This document shows, piece by piece, positions 18,739 to 27,843 of a stretch of 64,000 nucleotides of DNA. Under the pieces are notes generated by a model. That model was not told the origin of the DNA. It did no database searches and saw nothing but the letters and a program-made list of their open reading frames with translations. The translations under genes and the position numbers were made by a program. This stretch comes from Bacillus halotolerans (GTDB lineage Bacteria; Bacillota; Bacilli; Bacillales; Bacillaceae), in the NCBI RefSeq assembly GCF_001517105.1, contig NZ_LPVF01000013.1, positions 248,001 to 312,000 of the forward strand. The letters run 5' to 3'. How positions within the stretch are numbered: position 1 is the stretch's first letter; the number at the start of each line of letters is the position of its first letter.

Positions 18739-19478
18739 CTAATAAGTCAAAGGGATGTCCAAAATTTGCCCGGTATAAACGTCATTTCCGTTCAAATGGT
18801 TATAGGCACGGATCTTTTCTTCTCCTGATCTGCTTTTATAATATTTCATGGAAATGCGGTACAGCGTTTCTTTCTTTTGAACGGTGTGCTGAACGATACG
18901 TTTTGCCTCCGTATCTTGAACTGGTTCAGACTGCTGCTGTACCTGTTCCTGCTCTTTTTGGAATGTTTTTTCCGGGGAGGGGGAAGCAGCCGCGCTTTTT
19001 GCTTCCTGTTTGTTTGCTGTGTCCTCTTTTTCCGCTACAGCTGGCTGCTTCTTATCAATTGTTGCTTCTGTTTGTTTCTCTGTCTTTTTGCCTTCAGATT
19101 TTTTTTTTGACTCTTCGCGCAGAACTGTCTCTTCCATTTCTTTTTTGGCCTCTGGTTTTTGGACCACCTCGTATTTACTCTGGCTGCTGTTTATAAAAAC
19201 ATCTTCATAATCATCGGGATTTCCCGGATGGCTTTTCATTAGATAAAATAAGGTGACAAAGACGATAACCGGCACAAATACAAACAGTACTGCGAGAGTG
19301 GTAAATAACGGCGTTCTTGTTTTGCCTTGCTTTTTTTCTTCTCTCTTTGATTTTTTACAGATTGTCTTGTCGGAAGGCTTTCTTCATCATCTTCGAAAAG
19401 GTCGTCCGCCAATGCGGTTTTATGGTCTTCATAAAGATTCTGGGCTTTTCTTCTCTCTACTCTAGACATGTTCGTCAT
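18739..19478 (-). pseudogene. ypbE: LysM-domain membrane protein YpbE, frameshifted
   Basis: The intact protein would have a cytosolic charged N-terminus (MTNMSRVERRKAQNLYEDH), one membrane segment (PVIVFVTLFYLM), a long Lys-, Glu- and Gln-rich outer linker and a C-terminal LysM domain (HTVQKKETLYRISMKYYKS), which binds peptidoglycan. The N-terminal 50-odd codons and the rest lie in different frames. The switch falls at an A7 run (minus strand; 19331-19337), where one more A would restore a single frame of 246 codons. As written, translation ends soon after the run. The start ATG follows GGAGGG. It could be a real mutation, a sequence error or rare slippage. Confidence 0.85.
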
Positions 19479-20032
19479 GTGTATCCCTCCTAACATGTTC
19501 AAAACGAATCTGACAGGCAAACACGGCATCAATAATAAAATGCGCCGTTACCGGAACAAATAGATTGCCGGTCCATTCATAAATCAGTCCAAGCAAAAAG
19601 CTGATTGCCGTCACCATGATAAATAGCAGCCATTTTGTCAAATACCGAAAATGAAGAACAGCAAATACAAGACTGGCCGCCCATAAACCAATATGGGTCT
19701 GCAGCACTCCCCTGAATAACATTTCTTCAGCAAAAGAAATCAGAAGCGTTAAAAATATAATATGAGGGATTGGCCTTTTACTGAATAACTTTTTATTGAT
19801 TCCGCCGTCATCATATAAATGAGGCGGACACCATTTCATGATTGCCATGTCGGCTAAAATGACAATAACCGCCAAAGAAACACCATACCAAATGATTCTT
19901 ATATCCCTAATATGCCAGAGCCTGAAAAAATCACTTGCATCCTGAAAAAAAGAACAAAACGGCAGCAGCGGACACCATGATGATCAGAAGCTGTGTCATG
20001 TATAGCTGCTTCAGTATATCACGGTCAGACAA
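19462..20032 (-). pseudogene. ypbD: CPBP-family intramembrane protease-like YpbD, frameshifted
   Basis: The C-terminal two thirds encodes a CPBP (Abi, CAAX-protease-like) membrane protein. It has the motifs EEMLFRG, FAVLHF and HFIIDAV, which supply the Glu, Arg and His residues of the family. The N-terminal part (from LSDRDILKQLY) lies in another frame. The frames join at a T7 run on the minus strand (19945-19951), where removing one T gives a continuous protein of about 189 codons from a TTG at 20032. A CTG at 20062 is an alternative start. The gene follows recQ and overlaps ypbE by 17 bases. Confidence 0.8.
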
Positions 20033-20058
20033 ATGCTGGATCAAATCCTTTTGCTGTT

Positions 20059-21549
20059 TCAGTTCGGCTCACCTACAGTCTGCAGACTGAATATACGGTG
20101 CAATTCCGATCTCCAGCCGTCTATTGGCTCTATTTTGACGCGCTCCTCTTTTTGTTCATACAGCGAAAGATCAAAACCGCAATGTGAACAGCATGGCATG
20201 CTTCCCTTATCGGGATCGTAGGTTTCATCAAAATAGGCTAACAGCGATTGTCTTAAACAGCCATCGCGATGAAGCAAAGCTGTTACGTGACGCATTTTAT
20301 CAAGTTTCAGCTCCATGCGATACGTGATTTCCCGCTTGATCAGTTCAATTGATGTTTTCCCCTGCATAAAGAGATGGATGATCATTCGCGACTGCGTCTC
20401 TGTGATACCATATTGCATTAATAATTCGCGCAGCTTTCTTTCGTCCCGTTCTTCCGTTTCTTCCAGCACGCGAATAACATTGGCGATTTCCCCATCCGCA
20501 AGGCTCTCCATTTGGATAATCTGCTCTTGCAATTCGAAATCTCCAGGCGCTCTGAGCAAAATGCTGACACTCGGTTTTCCGTTACGCCCTGCTCTGCCGA
20601 TTTCCTGCATAAAAGCTTCAGCCGTCTGCGGGAGATAAAAATGGATGACATATTTGATATCAGATTTATCAACACCCATTCCGAACGCATTTGTACAGCA
20701 AATGACATCAAGCTGGTTATTGATAAATTGCTGCTGAATTAACATTCTGTCACCAGAATCCATGCCGCCATGGTAATAATCAACCCTGCTGCTTGTTTTA
20801 TTTTTAATTTCCTCCGCTAATTCCTCTGCCCATTTCCTTGTCGGACAATAGACAATTCCCGGTCCTTGCAGGTTTTCAACCAGCTGAATGACCCTATCTA
20901 TTTTTTCGGCAGTATCCGCGGTATTTTCAACTTTGAGTGCAATATTCGGCCGGTTAACTGAGTTAAGATGCTGTTCGGCATGCTGCAGATCAAGCAAATT
21001 CATAACATCATGCAGCGTATCCTTCGTCGCCGTAGCCGTCAGAGCAAGCACCGGCGGATGTCCTAGTTTTTTTCTCAGCTGTCCAAGCTTTGAATAATCA
21101 GGCCTAAAATCATGTCCCCACTCCGATATACAATGCGCTTCATCAATAACAAAAAGACTGATCGGAACGCTCTTTAATTTTTCCAGGACATATGACGACT
21201 GCAAAGCTTCAGGCGACAGATACAAAAATTTGTAGCGGTGAATATGCTCCAAAACGAAATGTCTTTCCTGCCTGCCGAGCATGCTATTCAAAGCGGCAGC
21301 TCGTTTTTCTCCCCGCGCTTTCAGCTGCTGCACCTGATCCTCCATTAAAGAAAGCAAAGGAGAAACGATTAATATCATACCGTCAAGCATATAACCGGGC
21401 AACTGGTAGCAAAGAGACTTTCCTCCCCCTGTCGGAAGCATTGCAATGGTATCCTTTCCGCTGAGTACGCTTCTGATGATGTCCTCTTGCCCTTTTTTGA
21501 AGGAATGAAAACCAAAAAACTGATATAACGCTTGCTGTAATTTAGTCAT
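20059..21549 (-). CDS. recQ: ATP-dependent DNA helicase RecQ (short form)
   Basis: RecQ-type 3'-5' helicases act in repair and replication fork rescue. The 496 residues contain the Q motif region (FFGFHSFKKGQED), Walker A LPTGGGKSLCYQ near residue 40 and the DEAH box VIDEAHCISEWGHDFRPDY near 137. Motif VI is QEIGRAGRNGKPS. A C-terminal zinc-type cluster (CCSHCG) follows. No HRDC domain is present, as in the shorter of the two Bacillus RecQ proteins. It overlaps the end of ypbB by 8 bases, so translation is probably coupled. Confidence 0.95.
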   Translation of the reverse strand: MTKLQQALYQFFGFHSFKKGQEDIIRSVLSGKDTIAMLPTGGGKSLCYQLPGYMLDGMILIVSPLLSLMEDQVQQLKARGEKRAAALNSMLGRQERHFVLEHIHRYKFLYLSPEALQSSYVLEKLKSVPISLFVIDEAHCISEWGHDFRPDYSKLGQLRKKLGHPPVLALTATATKDTLHDVMNLLDLQHAEQHLNSVNRPNIALKVENTADTAEKIDRVIQLVENLQGPGIVYCPTRKWAEELAEEIKNKTSSRVDYYHGGMDSGDRMLIQQQFINNQLDVICCTNAFGMGVDKSDIKYVIHFYLPQTAEAFMQEIGRAGRNGKPSVSILLRAPGDFELQEQIIQMESLADGEIANVIRVLEETEERDERKLRELLMQYGITETQSRMIIHLFMQGKTSIELIKREITYRMELKLDKMRHVTALLHRDGCLRQSLLAYFDETYDPDKGSMPCCSHCGFDLSLYEQKEERVKIEPIDGWRSELHRIFSLQTVGEPN

Positions 21550-22600
21550 ACTGTTTCACCTGCTTTGCCAATGCCAGCCTGATTTGAAAGTAGCTGAACC
21601 GCTGCTCTAGGCCTTCTCGAATTTGTTTGATCTTGTTTGTCCGCATGCGTTTGGCGAACTCAGCAATTTGGAGCTGATCTTCAGCCGAAATATATCCATC
21701 AATTACAAAAGCCGGCTCATGAAGAGAAATTTCGACGATATGGTCTTCAATTGTGGCGGTTTTCAGCTTTCTGATTTCAGCAATTCGCTGAATCGGAATT
21801 CCTTGTCTGACCATCTGCCATGTTTTTCTCGTAGACTCAGTCAGTGCGTTCTCCAGGTGCACATCAGAAAGAAGATCCTTTAATATAGAATCTTCACATT
21901 GCGGCAAGGAATGAATAAAATAATGTACCGCAGCCCAAAACAAGACATAAACGTACCACTCGTCTTCTTTCAGATTGTCAGCAAGCTGCCTGCTCGTATA
22001 ACCGATCCTATTATATGAAGTTAATGAGTAGACAAAGATAAGAGCTGCTTTCTCGTCAAGCTTTTGCAAATGATTCTCCAGCATATCCTGCAAGCCCCTT
22101 GCCAGTTTTTCATGGTCCTTTTGCTTGTGCATGTATCGCTTGACCCAGTGAAGCGTCTTATAATCTTTTGTGACGGGAATATAGTGTCTGCTGCTGTGCT
22201 GCTTATTTGACAATACCTGTACGAGAAGGGAAAGTCTTTTCCAGAGCACGCTTGCGGCCTGCTGAAAATAAGCGCCATGGCAATGGGCTGGCCAAGGCCG
22301 TTCACTCAGCGCCTGCCTCAACATGCTTTCGCCTCTAATAGTCACTCTGTATGTATCTGTTTCTGACATCGGATCCAGAAATGACTGCTGTTCAAGCTTG
22401 CGGAGTGAGGCTGAAATGTCGCTTCTTGAACATTGCGGAGCCATCCCAAAATATCTTGCAGTCTGAAATAAGCCGGCATCTTGAATGGTTTGTGACGATC
22501 TTTTTCCTTTGAATAAGTGAAAAACGGCACTTCCTGTCCGTTCCCCGTTTATTTTAGAAAGGCAATCGAGAACCATGATATCAAAGTAATTTAATGACAA
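21542..22600 (-). CDS. ypbB: YpbB, helix-turn-helix domain protein linked to recQ
   Basis: This is a protein of about 352 residues whose gene always travels with recQ in Bacilli. The C-terminal part has a helicase-helix-turn-helix-like region (QGIPIQRIAEIRKLKTATIEDHIVE) of the kind found at the C-terminus of some RecQ proteins. YpbB may therefore supply a domain missing from the short RecQ; this is inference. The start is uncertain. TTG at 22600 with GGTGG five bases upstream gives 352 residues. ATG at 22615 has a ribosome site that is too close. Confidence 0.82.
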   Translation of the reverse strand: MSLNYFDIMVLDCLSKINGERTGSAVFHLFKGKRSSQTIQDAGLFQTARYFGMAPQCSRSDISASLRKLEQQSFLDPMSETDTYRVTIRGESMLRQALSERPWPAHCHGAYFQQAASVLWKRLSLLVQVLSNKQHSSRHYIPVTKDYKTLHWVKRYMHKQKDHEKLARGLQDMLENHLQKLDEKAALIFVYSLTSYNRIGYTSRQLADNLKEDEWYVYVLFWAAVHYFIHSLPQCEDSILKDLLSDVHLENALTESTRKTWQMVRQGIPIQRIAEIRKLKTATIEDHIVEISLHEPAFVIDGYISAEDQLQIAEFAKRMRTNKIKQIREGLEQRFSYFQIRLALAKQVKQYD

Positions 22601-22808
22601 CCTATCCACCCACATTCTTCCTGACAAAAATCGCTGGTTTGTTCTTTTTATTTTAACAGATTTTAAACAGAAATCGACGTTTAAAGTCATTATTAGGGGG
22701 GATGTTATGTAGATAACCCCTTATGTGATAAGCATTCTCAATCATTTTTCTGTTGAAATGTGGCATCAACATCATTACAATAAGTAAGAGGAATAGGTGT
22801 TAAATTGA

Positions 22809-23114
<306 letters not shown>

Positions 23115-23125
23115 AAGTAATCGAA

Positions 23126-23147
23126 AAAGCTCCCCTGCGGGAGCTTT
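23126..23147. terminator. Bidirectional terminator between fer and ribU
   Basis: The 9-base perfect stem AAAGCTCCC/GGGAGCTTT with a tetraloop-like CTGC has a T-run on the plus side and TTTTTCG on the minus side. Confidence 0.88.
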
Positions 23148-23153
23148 TTTTAT

Positions 23154-23726
23154 TTAATGAATATGCGCGCTTCTTTGCTGTTCAATCCACGGTTTAAGCT
23201 TGATAAAGATTAGTGTGAACACAATCGTAATGACAATGCCTTTTATGACGTTAAATGGCAGGATACCAGCGACTACCGCTGTTTTCAGCGCACTGTCGGA
23301 TAATGCCGGGGAGTGTAAAAACCATGTGTAGGCCGGAAGAATCAGAACATAATTCAGAATGCTCATCAGCACCGTCATAGCTGCAGTTCCAAGCAGAAGA
23401 CTTACTGCCAGGCCTTTTGCTGAGTTCAGCTTTTTAAATAAGAAAGCAGTCGGCAAAATAAAGAGTGTTCCGGCAATGAAATTTGCAATTTGTCCTACAG
23501 GCACTCCAGCCATGCTCCCCTGAATGATATATTGAAGAACGTTTTTTATCGCTTCAACGGCAATACCCGCTAAAGGTCCGTATATAAGAATCGCAATAAT
23601 GGCAGGGACATCACTGAAATCAATTTTTAAATAATCAGGAAGCCCCGGAAACGGAAAATTTAACAGCATCAAAACAAATGCGATGCTGCTCAGCATGCTG
23701 ATCACGACTAATTTTTTCACTTTCAA
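23154..23726 (-). CDS. ribU: Riboflavin transporter substrate-binding subunit RibU (YpaA)
   Basis: RibU is the S-component of an energy-coupling-factor transporter that imports riboflavin. The 190-residue protein is very hydrophobic, with about six membrane segments. It carries the family segments LPDYLKIDFSDVPA and GPLAGIAVEAIKN near the N-terminus. The ATP-binding and T-subunits are not encoded here and are shared in the cell. The FMN riboswitch in the leader (23888-24014) shows that it is shut off when FMN is plentiful. Confidence 0.95.
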   Translation of the reverse strand: MKVKKLVVISMLSSIAFVLMLLNFPFPGLPDYLKIDFSDVPAIIAILIYGPLAGIAVEAIKNVLQYIIQGSMAGVPVGQIANFIAGTLFILPTAFLFKKLNSAKGLAVSLLLGTAAMTVLMSILNYVLILPAYTWFLHSPALSDSALKTAVVAGILPFNVIKGIVITIVFTLIFIKLKPWIEQQRSAHIH

Positions 23727-23793
23727 TTTGCTCTCTCCTTTTCGATCACATCTTACTCGAAAAGCGGAAAGGTTCTTTTTCCAGCCAATAAAA

Positions 23794-23823
23794 AAACCGC
23801 TCTATGATATAAAAGCGGGGTTT
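23794..23823 (-). terminator. Riboswitch-controlled terminator of ribU
   Basis: The stem AAACCGCT with AGCGGGGTTT (one bulge) is followed on the minus strand by seven T. It lies between the FMN aptamer and the ribU start and is probably the off-switch formed when FMN binds. Confidence 0.8.
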
Positions 23824-23887
23824 TAAAAATTTGGCTTGGTAAAGAAACGTTTGAAAACCATTCTTTCAAAACGCTGCTGAACCTCCA

Positions 23888-24014
23888 TCTTCTCCCATCC
23901 AGACTATACTGTCGGCTTCGGAATCACACCGAATCCTGCTGTCAAAAACAGCTCGCGGGCTTAGAGCCATTGCTCATCACCGCCGGTAGGGAATTTCACC
24001 CTGCCCCGAAGATT
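23888..24014 (-). ncRNA. FMN riboswitch (RFN element) of ribU
   Basis: On the minus strand all conserved RFN parts are present: ATCTTCGGGGCAGGGTGAAA at the 5' side, CCCTACCGGCGGTGAT, AGCCCGCGAGC, GAAGCCGACAG and TAGTCTGGATGGGAGAAGAT, which closes the outer helix. This aptamer binds FMN and controls riboflavin genes. It sits about 160 bases before ribU, with a terminator in between. Confidence 0.96.
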
Positions 24015-24034
24015 GATCATATGAATTTGGTTCC

Positions 24035-24063
24035 ATTATAAACGATAAAGGGTTGGTTGTATA
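24035..24063 (-). promoter_or_regulatory. Sigma-A promoter of the ribU leader
   Basis: TATAAT (24040-24035) is preceded by TATACA (24063-24058) at a spacing of 17 on the minus strand. The -10 is perfect and the -35 is weak. Transcription would start about 15 bases before the riboswitch. Confidence 0.55.
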
Positions 24064-24154
24064 GATAATTGCTTCAAATTAAATATAACGCCAAAAGTCT
24101 CTAAAACTGGTCAATTCCTCGCTTTCCTTTTATCCTTTACTGCGTCAATACACA

Positions 24155-24183
24155 TTGACACTCTATTGAGAATATGTTAAATT
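24155..24183 (+). promoter_or_regulatory. Sigma-A promoter of serA
   Basis: A perfect TTGACA (24155-24160) is followed after 17 bases by TAAATT (24178-24183). The serA ATG lies 40 bases downstream. The leader is short and shows no T-box or riboswitch. Confidence 0.6.
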
Positions 24184-24223
24184 ATCAGATATTTAGTTTG
24201 TCAATTTAGGAGGAAATCTTACG

Positions 24224-25801
24224 ATGTTTCGAGTATTGGTCTCAGACAAAATGAGCAACGACGGCTTACAACCACTTATTGAATCAGACTTTATTGAAAT
24301 CGTCCAAAAAAACGTAGCAGATGCAGAGGATGAATTACATACCTTTGATGCTCTATTGGTGCGAAGCGCGACAAAAGTAACAGAAGACCTTTTTCAAAAA
24401 ATGACTTCTTTAAAAATCGTCGGAAGAGCCGGTGTCGGTGTGGATAATATCGACATTGACGAAGCGACGAAACACGGGGTAATTGTTATTAATGCGCCAA
24501 ACGGAAACACAATTTCCACAGCTGAGCACACATTCGCGATGATCTCATCTTTAATGAGACACATCCCTCAGGCCAATATTTCTGTAAAATCCAGAGAATG
24601 GAACCGCACAGCATATGTCGGTTCGGAACTTTACGGCAAAACACTTGGAATTGTAGGATTAGGCAGAATCGGAAGCGAAATTGCACAGCGTGCGAGAGCC
24701 TTCGGTATGACCGTGCACGTTTTTGATCCTTTCTTAACAGAAGAAAGAGCGAAAAAAATCGGTGTAAACAGCCGTACGTTCGAAGAAGTCTTGGAAAGCG
24801 CAGATATCATCACTGTGCATACACCATTAACAAAAGAAACAAAAGGCTTATTAAACAAAGAAACAATTGCAAAAACGAAAAAAGGTGTTCGCTTAATTAA
24901 CTGTGCACGAGGCGGCATTATCGATGAGGCAGCTCTTCTTGAAGCTTTAGAAAGCGGCCATGTTGCCGGTGCGGCGCTTGACGTTTTTGAAGTTGAACCG
25001 CCAGTTGATAATAAACTCGTTGACCACCTGTTAGTGATTGCCACTCCTCACCTAGGGGCATCGACAAAAGAAGCGCAGCTGAATGTTGCAGCGCAAGTAT
25101 CAGAAGAAGTTCTGCAGTTCGCAAAAGGTCTTCCTGTTATGTCAGCCATTAACCTGCCTGCCATGACAAAAGATGAATTCGCTAAGATTAAGCCGTACCA
25201 CCAAATCGCAGGAAAAATCGGCAGCCTCGTATCACAATGCATGAAAGAGCCGGTACAGGATGTCGCGATTCAATATGAAGGCACAATTGCTAAACTTGAA
25301 ACATCGTTTATTACAAAAAGCCTTCTTTCAGGCTTCTTAAAACCACGCGTTGACTCAACAGTTAACGAAGTAAATGCGGGCGGTGTCGCAAAAGAACGCG
25401 GCATTAGCTTTAGTGAAAAGATTTCCACTTCTGAATCTGGATACGATAATTGCATTAGCGTAAAAGTGACAGGAGACCGCAGCACCTTTACCGTTACAGC
25501 TACCTATATCCCTCATTTCGGAGAACGCATTGTCGAAATCAACGGGTTTAATATCGACTTTTATCCAACAGGCCACCTGGTTTACATCCAGCATCAGGAT
25601 ACGACGGGGGTCATCGGCCGAGTGGGACGTATTCTCGGAGATAACGATATTAACATTGCAACCATGCAGGTCGGCCGTAAAGAAAAAGGCGGAGAAGCCA
25701 TCATGATGCTTTCTTTTGACAGACATTTAGAAGATAAAATTGTGAAAGAACTAACAGATGTTCCTGATATCGTGTCTGTGAAACTTATTGATCTTCCATA
25801 A
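24224..25801 (+). CDS. serA: D-3-phosphoglycerate dehydrogenase
   Basis: SerA catalyses the first step of serine synthesis, 3-phosphoglycerate to 3-phosphohydroxypyruvate. The 525 residues are the long form. A catalytic domain with the NAD motif GIVGLGRIGSEIA lies near residue 145, with catalytic Arg and Glu in RLINCARGGIIDE and His in ATPHLGAS. An intermediate ASB domain and a C-terminal ACT domain (GVIGRVGRILGDNDINIATM) follow; the ACT domain normally senses serine. The ATG follows AGGAGGAAAT. It is an isolated plus-strand gene with its own promoter and terminator. Confidence 0.97.
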   Translation: MFRVLVSDKMSNDGLQPLIESDFIEIVQKNVADAEDELHTFDALLVRSATKVTEDLFQKMTSLKIVGRAGVGVDNIDIDEATKHGVIVINAPNGNTISTAEHTFAMISSLMRHIPQANISVKSREWNRTAYVGSELYGKTLGIVGLGRIGSEIAQRARAFGMTVHVFDPFLTEERAKKIGVNSRTFEEVLESADIITVHTPLTKETKGLLNKETIAKTKKGVRLINCARGGIIDEAALLEALESGHVAGAALDVFEVEPPVDNKLVDHLLVIATPHLGASTKEAQLNVAAQVSEEVLQFAKGLPVMSAINLPAMTKDEFAKIKPYHQIAGKIGSLVSQCMKEPVQDVAIQYEGTIAKLETSFITKSLLSGFLKPRVDSTVNEVNAGGVAKERGISFSEKISTSESGYDNCISVKVTGDRSTFTVTATYIPHFGERIVEINGFNIDFYPTGHLVYIQHQDTTGVIGRVGRILGDNDINIATMQVGRKEKGGEAIMMLSFDRHLEDKIVKELTDVPDIVSVKLIDLP

Positions 25802-25808
25802 TGAAAAA

Positions 25809-25832
25809 AACTCAAGCTCTGCAGCTTGAGTT
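25809..25832. terminator. Bidirectional terminator between serA and aroC
   Basis: The 9-base perfect stem AACTCAAGC/GCTTGAGTT has seven T on either strand. Confidence 0.9.
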
Positions 25833-25859
25833 TTTTTCTGCTTTTTAACCATTTCCTGT

Positions 25860-26621
25860 TTATGTATGTTTGTGCAGTACTTCTAACACGTTTCTCAGCT
25901 CGGATACAGGTATTTGCCCAGGTGCTGAAGCCTCTTCTCCTGCGCCGAATGTGCAAGCTGATCCAAATACCTCACCGCTCAGCCTGCTGACTAATCCCGT
26001 TCCCGCCATTGACATTGTGATCATCGGTCGGTCCGCATATTTTGTCTTCATCGTATACGTCGCATCAAGCAAGGTTAAAAGATCTCCTGCATCCTTCGGC
26101 ATTACGGCTATTTTCGGAATATGCGCTCCTAACTCCTGCATTTTACGAAGCCGGGAAATGATCTCGTCCTTTGCAGGTGTTTTCTGAAAGTCATGATTAG
26201 ACATAATCACGTAGACACCATTTTCTTCTGCTAAAGATACTAACGCTTCAACGTTGGCCTCTCCTGAAAATAATTCAATATCGATAAAGTCTATATCTTT
26301 TGTGCGGATAGCCGTTTCCAGCAAAGCGATGTAGGAACGTACATCCATTTCTTTGCTCCCGCCTTCTTTATGCGATCTGAATGTAAATAGAAACAGCTTG
26401 TCTCTCAAAGACTCTCGCAGTTTTGAGATCATCTTTATGACTGCTTCGCTGTCGTCTGCTTTTTCAAATACATCGACTCGCCACTCGACAATATCCGGAT
26501 CCAGTAATTTCACAGCTTCTGCTTCTTTTAAAATTTGCTTTTCTGTTTTCCCCATCAGCGGAACGATGATTTTCGGCATCCCTTCACCGATGGAAACTCC
26601 TTTGATTGTTAACACGTTCAC
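25860..26621 (-). CDS. aroC: 3-dehydroquinate dehydratase, type I (aroC in B. subtilis naming, aroD elsewhere)
   Basis: This enzyme converts 3-dehydroquinate to 3-dehydroshikimate in the shikimate pathway. The type I family is shown by the VEWRVDVFE motif near residue 45, the catalytic His in SNHDFQKTP near 143 and the Schiff-base Lys in KIAVMPKDAGD near 170. The start is taken as GTG at 26621 because it aligns with the usual N-terminus (NVLTIKGV). A TTG at 26630 lies too close to the AAGGA site. It is transcribed alone, convergent with serA. Confidence 0.94.
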   Translation of the reverse strand: MNVLTIKGVSIGEGMPKIIVPLMGKTEKQILKEAEAVKLLDPDIVEWRVDVFEKADDSEAVIKMISKLRESLRDKLFLFTFRSHKEGGSKEMDVRSYIALLETAIRTKDIDFIDIELFSGEANVEALVSLAEENGVYVIMSNHDFQKTPAKDEIISRLRKMQELGAHIPKIAVMPKDAGDLLTLLDATYTMKTKYADRPMITMSMAGTGLVSRLSGEVFGSACTFGAGEEASAPGQIPVSELRNVLEVLHKHT

Positions 26622-26711
26622 TCGTCTCAAATCCTTTCAATCTTTACCTTGTTTTATTATACACGGACAAGTTTTTTTTGAAAATTTCTATTATATGAAA
26701 AGCAACGAAAA

Positions 26712-26733
26712 AAGAGCCTGAAAAAAGGCTCTT
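26712..26733 (-). terminator. Terminator after sigX-rsiX
   Basis: The 7-base stem AAGAGCC/GGCTCTT is followed on the minus strand by TTTTTTCG, just past the rsiX stop codon. Confidence 0.82.
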
Positions 26734-27843
26734 TTAATTTAAGGAAATCGGATTTGGAGCAGCTGGAACCGGAATAGCTTCTGATACATCGTATCTGCCG
26801 ATTTTTTTTGTTCCCGTTTCCGCAAAGGTCACTTCTGTAAAGCCAAACTCCTTTGCTGTTAAAAGAAGTCCCTCCAGCATTAAGATGCCGGCAATAGAAT
26901 CCTCAACCCTCGAGTGTTTTGAGAAATGGATATATAAGTGATTCTGTTTCTCCGTTACAGATTTGACGGCACCTGCTTGAATAAGAGGTGCAGTATTTGT
27001 TTGATTGCTCGATTCCATTTCCTTAATAGCTTCTTTTACAGTATTAAATGTTCTTTCTGTTGGAACGAGAAAGTCTTGTCCTTGTTCATTTTGGTACAAG
27101 GAGTAGGCTCTGTTCGACTGTTTAGGAATAGGAATTTCAGTAAAAGTACCATTTGAGCCAATACTGGCGCCGTCCTTTTTCTGCTCCGATGAAAAAATTT
27201 TGATTTTTTCATAGGGACTCCATTTTAAAGATTCTTTCAGCAAATTTTTTAGTATTGCGTCGTCTTTTACAGAAAAAGCCTCAATGGGCTGATCGACTTG
27301 TATATGTAATTCCTTATGATTTTGGTTTTCCTTTACTTCCACTTCATCCATGAAGGAGGGAATTGTGATGGCGTGATCAAGGATATCCAATTGATCACTT
27401 TCAAACAGCACCTCCTGTATGGTTTGGTTTGATTTCGTTTTTTTAATGCTGACGGGTATAATTGTGGATGTTTCGGCATCGGCAATTGCTACAGTCGTAT
27501 AGTTGTTCTGCTCCTTTTCAGGAACAACTAACGATGACTGATCCAGGGATAATGCAGCTTTTTTGCTGTCTGCTGTCTCAGTTTTCGTTATAGCGTTTTC
27601 TTGGGACGCTTCTTTTTGTTGAGGCTGTGCCTGATCAAAGAAATGAGGAGAAATAATGAAGGCGATATAAACCGCAACCGCAGTGGCACATGCGGGGCCA
27701 ATCCACCTAACAGCGGACTTTTTTTTGCTTTTTGCCATCGAAAGCCGCTTATATATGTCTTGCGGAGAACGATGGTCTTTAACTGCCGGCAGTTGACTTA
27801 ACAACTCCTTTATCTGTTCTTCGTTCCAATCTGGCTTCATCAT
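26734..27843 (-). CDS. rsiX: Anti-sigma-X factor RsiX
   Basis: RsiX is a membrane protein that holds the ECF factor SigX inactive. The cytosolic N-terminal part (about 40 residues) precedes one membrane segment (WIGPACATAVAVYIAFIIS, about 43-61). The long C-terminal part is external and contains GerMN-like repeats. The start overlaps the end of sigX by 65 bases, with GAGGAG just before the ATG, so the pair is translationally coupled. The length, 369 residues, is normal. Confidence 0.93.
   Translation of the reverse strand: MMKPDWNEEQIKELLSQLPAVKDHRSPQDIYKRLSMAKSKKKSAVRWIGPACATAVAVYIAFIISPHFFDQAQPQQKEASQENAITKTETADSKKAALSLDQSSLVVPEKEQNNYTTVAIADAETSTIIPVSIKKTKSNQTIQEVLFESDQLDILDHAITIPSFMDEVEVKENQNHKELHIQVDQPIEAFSVKDDAILKNLLKESLKWSPYEKIKIFSSEQKKDGASIGSNGTFTEIPIPKQSNRAYSLYQNEQGQDFLVPTERTFNTVKEAIKEMESSNQTNTAPLIQAGAVKSVTEKQNHLYIHFSKHSRVEDSIAGILMLEGLLLTAKEFGFTEVTFAETGTKKIGRYDVSEAIPVPAAPNPISLN

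Noticed and set aside
18877-19196. Plus-strand frames opposite ypbE
   Set aside because: Long Phe-, Leu- and Cys-rich frames are the complement of the Lys/Glu/Gln-rich linker of ypbE; no ribosome site.
19331-19337. Programmed -1 frameshifting in ypbE
   Set aside because: The zero-frame codons are AAA AAA with a G before them, not the optimal A-AAA-AAG arrangement, and no downstream stimulatory hairpin was seen; a lesion or sequence error is simpler.
24061-24223. T-box or serine-sensing leader before serA
   Set aside because: No T-box core sequence and no terminator between promoter and start; the leader is only about 30 bases.
24489-25242. Several minus-strand frames inside serA
   Set aside because: They are antisense shadows of a well-conserved gene and have no ribosome sites.
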